From: Cepaea nemoralis | Taxonomy: Eukaryota; Mollusca; Gastropoda; Stylommatophora; Helicidae | Direction: 5' to 3' | Assembly: GCA_014155875.1 (NCBI GenBank) | Contig: JACEFZ010027037.1 | Span: forward strand, 62,001-126,000 | Length of the DNA: 64,000 bases | Made by a program: the position numbers and the translations under genes | The notes under the pieces: model-generated | Database searches by the model: none | Told to the model about the DNA's origin: nothing | The model's input: only the letters and a program-made list of their open reading frames with translations | In this document: piece by piece, positions 55,821 to 64,000 of the stretch | Numbering within the stretch: position 1 is the first letter of the stretch | How the letters are laid out: every line of letters begins with the position of its first letter

Positions 55821-56330
55821 TTTTCTTCTTCTTCTTCTTCGTCTTCTTCTTCTTCTTCTTCTTCTTCTTCTTCTTCTTCTTCTTTTCATTCTTCTTTGTT
55901 TTCTTTTTTTTTTTTCTTTTTTTTTTTTAATGTTTAGGTTCGTTGGCTTTGAACTCACACGTAGTCCATACACGTGCTACAACTTCTACTAGTGTTGGAC
56001 TGATTTTTGCTTGTGGATTAGTTTCCCCTATTACCAGTGCCCTTCATCATCAGACGAACCCACTCTAACTTCAGAGGTCTTCTTCTTCTTCTTCTTCTTC
56101 TTCTTCTTCTTCTTCTTCTTCTTCTTCTTCTTCTTCTTCTTCTTCTTCTGCTGCTGCTGCTGATGATGATGATGCTGCTGCTACTGCTGCTGCTACTGCT
56201 GCTGCTTTCTTACTTTCTGATTTCTGTCTGTCCGTCCGTCCGTCCTTCCTTCCTTCCTTCCTTCCTTCCTTCCTCCCTCCCGTCCTTCTGTCCTTCCTCC
56301 CGTCCTTCTGTCCTTCCTTCCCTCTATGTC
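55821..56330. repeat. (CTT)n, S-B SINE, (CTT)n/(CTG)n, (TCCG/CCTT)n cluster
   Basis: A CTT microsatellite (about 55825-55885) and T runs precede an antisense S-B body at about 55935-56078 (tttgaactcacacgtagtcc, ggattagtttcccctattac). The SINE stops at acttcagagg and passes directly into (CTT)n (56080-56148), (CTG)n/(ATG)n and (CCTT)n tracts. Leucine-rich open frames here are low complexity. Confidence 0.92.
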
Positions 56331-56612
56331 GTACATGATCAAATGTCATTACAGTTTCTCGCAAGTCCCCCAGACTGCCATTACATTGTTCTTGACATGT
56401 TGTTGGTGTCAGTTAAATCAATTCTCCTGGCCCCCGGCATACAAGGACAGGTCTGCAATATGTGGTCCGCCGCCATGTTCTCTGTGTTACATGAACTTCA
56501 GGTATTTGAGAATTTGTAATCGAATCCAGAAGGCTTTGATCCCAGAAGCCGCGAAACCTTTGCTTTGTGCGTATCACGTGGATCTCAAAAGCCACAAGCC
56601 CTTCGCTTTTTG

Positions 56613-56732
56613 TGTTAGTTAGTTAGTTAGTCAGTCAGTCAATCAGTTAGTTAGTTAGTCAGTCAGTCAGTCAATCAATTAGTTAGTTAGTTAGTTAGTT
56701 AGTTAGTCAGTTAGTTAGTTAGTCAGTCAATC

Positions 56733-56765
<33 letters not shown>
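56613..56765. repeat. Tetranucleotide (TTAG/TCAG/TCAA)n
   Basis: This is a tract of four-base units gtta, gtca and atca with mixed order. The 280 bases before it (56331-56612) are unassigned. Confidence 0.97.
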
Positions 56766-56769
56766 TCTT

Positions 56770-57600
56770 GTGGAGTATAATATAATCTTTGCACTCCGGA
56801 CATGTCTCTCTCTCCCCCCCCCCCCCCCCCCCAATCAACATATGCTTCAGCGTCTGTATTGGTTGACGAGGTCCCTCATTCTCGTGATGTGCCTCTCTTG
56901 TCTAGCCATGGCAATTCTTACTCCCGAATCTCTCATTCTGGACAACATTGTGGATTCACTACTGATTCACTGTTGATCTTTGCATTGACAGAAGCACGAT
57001 TCAACTCTCTGCGCCTCTTCTCAAGCGTGACAATGCAGGAGAAAGTGCAATTAAGCGCTGGAGGCTTAGGCACCCATTCCTTGCCGAGGTTGATGTTGGT
57101 AAGACCGCAGACCTCCATGATTTGCTCGTTTTTAGCCTGTCACCCTATTCTCTGAATAGAGCTTGCTGCGGAGGGTGCTGCTTATCTGCACTTATTTTCA
57201 AGTATGCACGAGTCCTCCCGATCTTGATCCTGTGATTCAAGTCATTGCTGCACAGCCGGTGTGTCTCGTACAGCCCAAGATAATTCACAGGACGTAATTT
57301 TATATCTGTTTAAAGTCTTCCCGTCTGCGTAGGGCTGACAGTGTGGATGACCAGGGTGTACTCTTTGGGTGATAGTACCAGTCCTTGGGAAAGAAGTATT
57401 AACAGTCTTTGTTCAATATTGGCAGTTGCCACGACTCTCATTGCCGACAGAACTTTTCGATCTTTTGTTATAACATAATTGGCATGTTCTCTGAAGGACA
57501 GGCTACGATAATAAAAAAAAAAACCTCACGCCCAGATATTTCATCGACTGAGTTCTACTCATAATGTTCCCGCCCATTCTCACCGCTGGCAGGTCTGTTT
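56770..57600 (-). mobile_element. L-B LINE, RT thumb to C-terminus, antisense
   Basis: The antisense end has ctttgcactccggacatgtc (the L-B 3' coding end), a run of 19 C (56814-56832) and cgaggtccctcattctcgtg. Further right the minus strand has RTQSMKYLGV (about 57520-57555) followed by VLSAMRVVATANIEQRLLIL then LSQGLVLS, typical of RT thumb and connection sequence. A-run insertions break the frame near 57512. Confidence 0.75.
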
Positions 57601-58275
57601 TAACTATATGATTGTTTAAGGAGAAGCGTGTAACTGATGCCTTTCCGGGGATATCAAGGCACTGGAACAGCCCGTTCAGCCCAAGAATCCAGTGGTGCCC
57701 ACTCTATGACCACGAGCAGCATGACGATGGAGGTGATGGCAGTTACACAGGCTTTCATATGGCTGGAATCACAGCATTATACCAACGTGTGTGTACTAAG
57801 TGATTCAATGAGCATGATTCAGAAGGTCGAAGCTGGATCGGTACATAGACAGTGGACTGAGTCGCTGCGGAAGTCTGTTGTCCGTAAAGTCATCTTCATC
57901 TTTGTCCCGGGACATGCGGGAGTCGAGGGAAATGAACGAGCTGATAAACTGGCTGGCTCTGCACCCCTTGCAGATGGCCAGCCCATTGATCGTGCCGATG
58001 TTATTAATGTCCTTAAAGACATGTCGAGAACAGAAGACTTTGACGTCAGTGAATCCACATCGCTGTCCAGGATGAAAGACTTAGGAGTAAGAATCGGCAC
58101 GGCCAGACACGAGAGGTACATCGGGAAAACGAGGTGCCTCGTCAACCAACACAGAACTGGCACTATTAGCCACCGAACGCTGATGCTTATGCTGGGGGGG
58201 GGGGGGGGGATCTGAGCACCTATGGAACTATCCGGAGTGCAATGAAGATACCCCAACTGATAATTGATAACTGAT
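57600..58275 (+). mobile_element. L-B LINE, RNase H to C-terminus, sense
   Basis: This is the best L-B RNase H here. MTMEVMAVTQAFIWLE carries the Glu helix, VCVLSDSMSMIQKVEAGS the Asp motif, and FVPGHAGVEGNERADKLAGS the His and final Asp. The first TDGS motif is missing or altered. The frame runs from 57637 to a 16-G run at 58194-58209, beyond which the tail (LSTYG, then gcaatgaagataccccaact) is out of frame. It ends with aactgataattgataactga. Confidence 0.87.
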
Positions 58276-58299
58276 AATAAGGCACTGGAACCGACATGC

Positions 58300-58560
58300 C
58301 AAGAAGACATTTGATCTGCATAGCACTAGTAATCGCCTGTCTATCTCTAGCCTGTCGATACACCAGAATGTCATTAGCAAATGACTAGTCCTGTTTTCGC
58401 CCCCCCCCCCCCACCCTCCCCGTCCAGCTGTTGTTCAGTAATCGACACCAGATACACATTGAATAATACATATGACAGTGGTGAACTGTGCGGAAATCCT
58501 GGACATATCGTTATCGGCTCGGAAGACCAACTCCCACATCTTAGCACCACCTGTCTTTGG
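58300..58560 (-). mobile_element. L-B type RT palm fragment, antisense
   Basis: The minus strand reads SFANDILVYRQARDRQAITS then AMQ (about 58328-58395), where the catalytic FADD box has become FAND. Upstream, PGFPHSSPLSYVLFNVYLVS (PQGSPLSP..F..Y type) lies at about 58440-58500. A 13-C run lies between at 58400-58412. Confidence 0.75.
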
Positions 58561-58639
58561 AGCAGGGCTGCAGCTACCCATAGTATAAGATACGGATATA
58601 CTGCCAGTCTGAGGAGGATCTGTATTAAGTACTTGTGGG

Positions 58640-58920
58640 ACTTGCTCAAGAGGCAAATGAAAACCGTAAACTGATTAGAGAAATTAGACGTAGACAATCA
58701 AACATTTTGATTTTCGTTATGAAAATGAATAAACTATAGAACTTGGTGACAACTGGTAAGATCGTGGGGAAAAAACAAGGGGAAGACAGGGAAGTAAATA
58801 CCTGGATAGCTTAACCACATGGTATGGTCGGGACAAGAACACAGAGCTGATCCACGACTCTGGTGATCATATAAGATGGCGAAACATGACCGCCCACGCT
58901 TACCAGCATGGCACATTATA
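58640..58920 (+). mobile_element. L-A LINE 3' end, sense
   Basis: gtaaactgattagagaaatt, agacgtagacaatcaaacat, cttggtgacaactggtaaga, gagctgatccacgactctgg and cgcccacgcttaccagcatg match 25305-25555. Frames are broken. Confidence 0.85.
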
Positions 58921-59154
58921 GTGTCGTTTCTATATTTGGTACACTGTTTAATTTCTAGAAACTGGGACATAAATACTTGGAGAGAATATATTTATCACAG
59001 CGTTGAACGACTGAGTTGAAGTTGTAACTGCATGTAAAAATTAATGGTCGCCCATCCTGTAGAAATAGCTGTTGGAAATAAACATTAGCATAATCTGTCT
59101 GACCTCTAAGTTCTTGCACAAGACTATCAGTGTGTTGACATATAATCAACTGTG

Positions 59155-59580
59155 ACATCATCGATATGTCGACATGTAATTAGCTGTGATATCATCGATG
59201 TGTTGACATATAATCAACTGTGACATCATCGATATGTCGACATGTAATTAGCTGTGATATCATCGATGTGTTGACATATAATCAACTGTGACATCATCGA
59301 TATGTCGACATGTAATTAGCTGTGATATCATCGATGTGTTGACATATAATCAACTGTGACATCATCGATGTGTCGACATGTAAATTAGCTGTGACTTTAT
59401 CTATGTGTCGACATATAATCAACTGTGACATCATCGATGTGTCGACATGTAATTAGCTGTGACTTTATCGATGTGTCGACATATAATAAGCTGTGACTTC
59501 ATAGATGTTTCGACATGTAATCAGCTGTGACTTCATCGATGTGTCGACATGTAATCAGCTGTGACAAGTCAAGACGACTG
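59155..59580. repeat. 34-bp satellite with 68-bp dimer
   Basis: The unit is cgatgtgtcgacatgtaatt plus agctgtgacatcat. In the left half two variants alternate (ttgacatataatcaactgtg and tcgacatgtaattagctgtg), giving a 68-bp period. The array decays to the right (to about 59760). Confidence 0.92.
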
Positions 59581-60364
59581 AAGACGAATACAGGTACAAT
59601 GGATGACCAGGGCACTCTACGTGCCATGCCGTGCCCATTACTTTCCACAACGCTTTGCAGGTAAACGCTGTCTTGCCTATTGAATTATCAATGTGTCGAT
59701 ATTTATCCAGTGTGTCTTCATCAATGTATCGACATGTATATAGTGTCTTCATCAATGTGTCTAGATCAGTGTGAGAACACAATCATCAATGTGTCTATAT
59801 GTAAATCTAGTTGTCTTTCTTATAAGCCCACTAGCTTACCGTCTACATCAATTGCTTCGCCATTTTCTATGTCCACATCCGTAGGCAATCAATGTCCCTC
59901 CATTTTGTAAACACTTCCCTAATACGGTTACAATTTCAGCGTGAAGATGCAGAATAAACGTGATTTGCTTGTCGCAATCAGATTCGTTTCTTTGTCAAAC
60001 GGAGCAACTCATTCGGGAGGAAAATGAAAGAGGCAGCGAGAAGACTCAGAGATACAACCGTCTTCACTTGATGTCCTGTTGTTTGTGGTTATCTTGCTAC
60101 AGCTGGGAGTCGACAATCCGTTGGGGACCGGCATTGAGAATAAAAAACCGTGCTCGTTTGTATCCTTTCATCAAGGGAAACAAGCAACATGGGGAATACG
60201 AGGATAAATAAAGATGGACAAAGGTTAGTATGACGAAGAAATTCAGTTTTTTGTTTTAATGTTTGATTCTTAATTTTATTATTTACATCTGTAAGCCGAT
60301 AGTTTGTGGGTAGCTGACACTGATATACTCAGTAAATATATTTATAAATACTCAAGTCTGCGAG
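59581..60364 (+). other. Decayed array edge, then unassigned
   Basis: 59685-59800 still shows the repeat core (atcaatgtgtcgatatttat, atcaatgtatcgacatgtat). 59900-60364 holds only short open frames with no family resemblance. Confidence 0.45.
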
Positions 60365-60910
60365 GTCGGCATGACCGAATGGATAAGAGTGTTAGATCTT
60401 ACATTTCCGGTGTGCTGATGCCGAGGTAGCCAGTTTAACACCTACTTCGATTTCGATTCTACCATTACCCCTACCCCGTTCAACCTCAAAAAGAAGTTAT
60501 ATTAGGGTCCATCCCTGGCTCGGATAATAATCATGTGACTGAATCAGCCACACGTAGCAACTGACCACGGTTTCACCCACGCAGGATATTCATTTGACGG
60601 TGTTTGGTGTCCAAAGAGAGTAGCCGGAGACAAGAAGAAGTAGAGGAGGAGAAAGGAAAGCTACATCATCTACATTTACAAAGTACTGAAGCAAGTACAC
60701 CCATACACTGGCATTTCTAGCAAAGCCATGTAACCCTAACACCGGTCAGTTGAACTAAAATGTTGACTTCTCGTCCTCGGCTTGGCGATGTAAATTACAA
60801 GTACCACTGAAGTAGGAGTGGGTTGGTATGATGGCGAGGGGTACTGGTAATAGGGAAAGTTAATTCACGCGCAAAATTCAATCCAATACACTAGAAGTAG
60901 TAGCGTGTGT
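60365..60910 (+). mobile_element. S-B SINE, sense, interrupted
   Basis: The head ggcatgaccgaatggataag (A box) and gtgtgctgatgccgaggtag lies at 60370-60430. The body resumes near 60740 (cggtcagttgaactaaaatg, ttgacttctcgtcctcggct) and ends cactagaagtagtagcgtgt. The 280-300 bases between are foreign. taacacc occurs near both junctions. Confidence 0.72.
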
Positions 60911-61239
60911 ATGGACTACGCCCGAGTTCATAGCCAGGGAACGAAAACAACTGAAGTTGGTTCTCTTGTCAAAGGGGAGTAACCCATACAAAGGGAAATG
61001 ACCACTCCATAAACTGACAATTCCGGGACATGGAAAATTGATTATTGTAATAAATGTATTTATACGTGTCCGTTCTGGTTTCGCCTGTTGAAGGGAAATA
61101 ACCAGCATCATGGGAATGTTCTGGAAAGAATCGGGAAAACGGACAGCTAGACAATCGGACACATGCCTTTCATGATTCCTTTAAACCTGTTACCAGAGGA
61201 GCCATGCGTGAACAGTAGTGATTGAACATTTAAATATGC

Positions 61240-61517
61240 TGATCCATGGCCGAATGGATAAGAAAGCGTATTCTTAAACATCCGGTGTGTTGATGCCGAG
61301 GTAAGAGGTTCGACCCCTAGACCGGACATTTGGACTAAAATGTTGACCTCTCGTCCTTGACTTGGGCACATAAATTACAAGTACCCCTGAAGTCGGAGTG
61401 GGCTCGCCTTGTGGCGAGGGACACTGTCAATAGGAAAGCTAATCCACATGCACTACTAGAAGTTAATATGGACTACGCTTGAGTTCAAAGCGAGCTAGCG
61501 CCCCCAAAAAAAAAAAA
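61240..61517 (+). mobile_element. S-B SINE, sense, full length with poly-A
   Basis: A-box area tccatggccgaatggataag, B box aagaggttcgacccctagac, body ctaaaatgttgacctctcgt, ccttgacttgggcacataaa and gtcggagtgggctcgccttg, 3' part gactacgcttgagttcaaag, then a 12-A run. This is the reference copy of the family in the window. Confidence 0.9.
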
Positions 61518-61522
61518 TGCTG

Positions 61523-61565
61523 ATGGCTTCTCGGTCTTTTGGCCAAGATCAGTGTGCAGTATCTG
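61523..61565 (+). ncRNA. U2 snRNA 5'-domain fragment (pseudogene or SINE head)
   Basis: atggcttctcggtcttttgg plus ccaagatcagtgtgcagtat plus ctg matches the 5' end of U2 snRNA (stem I and the branch-site region) with about five or six differences. The branch-pairing GTAGTA reads GCAGTA. U2 similarity stops at 61565, and the following 110 bases are unrelated to U2 as I know it. It begins six bases after the poly-A of the S-B SINE. It is not a functional U2 gene. Confidence 0.8.
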
Positions 61566-61685
61566 CAATCTTGCCAGGGCCAGCAGCAGAGGCGGTCATC
61601 CGAATGACACACAGGGACGTGGGGCCTGACGGAGCGGTTCTGGCCCCTGGGGAAGCGATAACCTTATCAAAAACAGAAAGCGTAG

Positions 61686-61800
61686 TTCATATACGTGCAC
61701 CATCTAGTGAACTGGGCTGAATTTTACGTGTGGATTAGCTTTCCCTATTACCAGTGTCCCTCGCCTTCAGGCGAACCCACTCCGACTTCAGAGAGAGAGC
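61686..61800 (-). mobile_element. S-B SINE tail, antisense
   Basis: tgaactgggctgaattttac, gtgtggattagctttcccta, ttaccagtgtccctcgcctt and cgaacccactccgacttcag are present. It sits opposite the sense copy at 61240, with the U2 piece between. Confidence 0.85.
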
Positions 61801-62165
61801 TTGTACATGGTACTTGATGCTTTATTCCAGCAGGCGTCACGAATCGGACTTGAAGTCTTCACGGCTTCCCCAGAGTTTGTCTCGCAGGGTCCTTCCAGTT
61901 GGCCATATTTCTTCCCTCAGGTCGACGAAGTGTGGACACTTTCGTAGTACAGGCTTTGGGGTTTGTCTGAGTGCTCCACATCGTCAAGAGGCAGGATACT
62001 GAAGCCCATTCGGTAGAGGTGTGCTCTGGATCCACAATGTCCTCTTCTGAGTCTGAATACTTTTTGTCTGAGCATTTCTGCCAAGTTCTTTTATGCTGTC
62101 GTGTTCTGGTGTGTAGGTTTTGTTGTCTTTTCTTCAAATTGATCTCATTGACTGCCTCTGTATGA
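61800..62165 (-). mobile_element. L-B type LINE C-terminus, antisense
   Basis: On the minus strand one frame reads SIQTQKRTLWIQSTPLPNGL and later TPKPVLRKCPHFVDLREEIW then PTGRTLRDKLWGSRED. This matches the tail of RNase H-bearing non-LTR elements (..CP.F..LR...WP....L..KL.G...D). The zinc cysteines are partly lost and one stop is present. Confidence 0.68.
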
Positions 62166-62499
62166 CTCCATCGGGTTTATTCATTGTCTACGTTCCAGAA
62201 CAGGTTAGCCACTGGGATACCTCGACTTGTATATAATATCCTACCTCGACTATCATACTGTATCATACCATATGTTCAGAACGTCATACCCCCCCCCCCC
62301 CCTTTTTCGAATTTCCTCCCTATAAATCCCCCCACCCCACCCTTACACAGTATACATAAAAATGGAAGCTAAATTTAATAACATATACTAGAACAAGTAT
62401 AGACATCTACATAAAACGTGATTTGCGGGTCTACTTACATTATAAAACGAACTTCATTAGGGCGAGAAGTACTTAACCGTAAAATATAGTTGAAATAAT

Positions 62500-62589
62500 T
62501 TTAATTCCCCCCCCCCCCACCCCGGAAACCCTAAAATTACCCCCTGAAGGGGGGGGGGGGGGGAATTCCCCACCGGTTGAGAACCACTG
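62500..62589. mobile_element. hAT-like right terminus with poly-C/poly-G
   Basis: It ends ccaccggttgagaaccactg, the reverse complement of a CAGTGGTTCTCAACC hAT terminus. A palindromic C12/G15 pair (62507-62518, 62549-62563) lies just inside. No matching left end was found. A 14-C run at 62289-62302 may be related. Confidence 0.55.
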
Positions 62590-63010
62590 TCCTATACCGT
62601 GTATAAAATATCCTATCTCGAATCTTATACCATTAACTAGCAATTGCATAACTTTACTCAGCCATGCAAAATAAACATACATGATATTGTTTGTCGTTCA
62701 TAGAAGTAGAGAAAGAAGTAGAGACCAGAGGACTAGATTGATGTCTATTTGGTCTTCCATCGCAGTATACTTGTTCCTATAACGAGGCATTGTTGTCATT
62801 GGGGGGAGGGGGGGGGGGGGGTGACAAATGTGAATGCCTGTCAGTAACTATAGCTTTCAATCGTTATGTTGTCCAGTGTGTTCTATAGTCACTAATTCTT
62901 ACTTCTACTTCTATGAGCGCCAAATAGTACGTATCTGTTTATTTGTGAACTGTATTAGTGGCCTCAATGGGTTCCCCAATTGACATTTCTTTATGTAGCC
63001 GGATTACGGC

Positions 63011-63205
63011 CTCCGAAGTCGGAGAGTGTCTGCCTGTCCTGTACCGCGAGGAACCACCAGTCTGCACACCAATAAGCCAGACATGGGACAACGGATACTC
63101 ACGCAAACCTCAGTCCGGTATGACATCACACTGATGTTGGACAACAGGATGTCTTCATCCGACATACAGGACTTCACGCTGGAGTTCACAGCCAGCGAAC
63201 ACAAG
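63011..63205 (+). repeat. Dispersed repeat H, copy 2
   Basis: This is the homologue of 52860-53060, ending agccagcgaacacaagtaag followed by (aagc)n at about 63208-63220. A short tandem tail suggests a retroposed element. The 420 bases before it (62590-63010) contain poly-G at 62801-62821 and nothing else recognised. Confidence 0.85.
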
Positions 63206-63350
63206 TAAGCAAGCAAGCAAGCTAGCCGAATTACCTTATTGTTTGCTCTTGATTTCATTCGTTTTTCTTCAATCCTAGTTTTTTTTAGATGCTTGGTCTT
63301 TGTTTTACAGTTGCTACGGGCTTTATTGTCGTGTATATTTAGCCACGCAT

Positions 63351-63352
<2 letters not shown>

Positions 63353-63405
<53 letters not shown>

Positions 63406-63497
63406 GTGTGTGCGTGTGTGTGTGCGTGTGCGCGCGTGCTAGTTTTGAACTCGAGCGTAGTTTACTCTCGTACTACTATTACTAGTGCTGCTGCTGT

Positions 63498-63566
<69 letters not shown>

Positions 63567-63596
63567 CACTACTACTACTACTACTACCACTACTAT

Positions 63597-63659
<63 letters not shown>

Positions 63660-63716
63660 TACTACTATTACTACTGCTACCACTGCTGTTGTTGTTGCTG
63701 CTACTACTACTACTAG
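63353..63716. repeat. (GT)n, S-B scrap, (CTA)n microsatellites
   Basis: A GT run (63353-63432) is followed by ttgaactcgagcgtagttta, an antisense S-B scrap, then about 215 bases of CTA triplets (63495-63716) with a few interruptions. Leucine, valine and serine homopolymer frames here are artefacts. Confidence 0.97.
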
Positions 63717-64000
63717 GGGATTGACCCAGAGTCACTACCTTGATAAGCCTATGAGCAAGCTCTACTACAGAACGACAGACACACTTTCAATTGATTGGAC
63801 TGCCACAGAAACATCTGTCACAAAGCCCCACTTCTTTTGGGCACTTCTGACGATCACAAACACCATATCCTTTCAATTCTTTCAAGTAGAGATTATTATT
63901 ACTACCTCCTTTGGTAGATCGGGGTTTCTTGAGATGGAAAAAAGGAAGAGAGGCTGGAGGGTTGAGAAAATTGAAAGCTTCTTTGCCTGGGGACCTTCAC
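63717..64000 (+). other. No clear feature
   Basis: ggattgacccagagtcacta resembles an antisense B box, possibly the head of the S-B copy disrupted by the CTA tract. The remainder is unassigned to the window end. Confidence 0.35.

Noticed and set aside
61245..61320. Functional tRNA gene
   Set aside because: The A and B boxes are good, but the acceptor and anticodon stems do not pair, and the sequence continues into a known repeated body with poly-A. It is a SINE head.
61523..61680. Functional U2 snRNA gene
   Set aside because: Only the first 43 bases match. The branch-site pairing region is altered, and the Sm site and 3' stems are missing.
56037..63724. Poly-Leu, poly-Val and poly-Ser open frames
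   Set aside because: They are translations of the CTT, CTG and CTA microsatellites.

Overview
This window is animal nuclear DNA. It holds one multi-exon protein gene in a very repeat-rich, intron-heavy region. There are no bacterial operon features. Introns are long, exons are bounded by GT/AG sites, tRNA-derived SINEs and several families of decayed non-LTR retrotransposons (LINEs) are dispersed throughout, and minisatellites are abundant. The LINE and SINE types suggest a lophotrochozoan, perhaps a gastropod mollusc. That is an impression, not a demonstrated assignment.

Positions 1-40.4 kb, + strand: the 3' part of a gene for SNRK (SNF1-related kinase, AMPK-related family). I reconstruct five exons: 269-481 (end of the kinase domain and start of the UBA-like region), 9550-9732 (rest of the UBA-like helices), 13597-14113 (basic linker), 23318-23392 (short linker) and 38858-40334 (long terminal exon, stop at 40332-40334). 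Every junction joins in phase 2. Exon 3 appears to carry one extra T, either an assembly error or a frameshift. By my approximate boundaries about 40% of the gene span is intronic tandem repeats. These include a roughly 4.3-kb array of 45-bp units with a 360-bp higher-order period, plus arrays of 53, 45, 55, 30, 70, 52, 38, 30, 18, 22, 35, 29 and 27 bp. Many unit lengths are multiples of 3, so the arrays stay open over long stretches without being genes.

Positions 40.4-64 kb: 3' flank with no convincing host gene. It is a mosaic of LINE fragments, SINEs, relics of DNA transposons (mariner-like, pogo-like, a foldback element), minisatellites, microsatellites, poly-G/poly-C tracts, and a piece of U2 snRNA sequence. 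LINE families are named here for the window only: L-A (non-LTR RT, TGGA tail), L-B (has an RNase H domain, ACTGATA-type tail), L-C and L-D (C-terminal fragments). SINE families are named S-A to S-F.

Several insertions can be dated relative to each other. A 785-bp hAT relic with a perfect 8-bp target duplication sits inside an S-A SINE. A truncated L-A copy with a 12-bp duplication sits inside an older LINE. A 140-bp L-B copy has a 13-bp duplication. Some tandem arrays appear to have grown out of a SINE motif.
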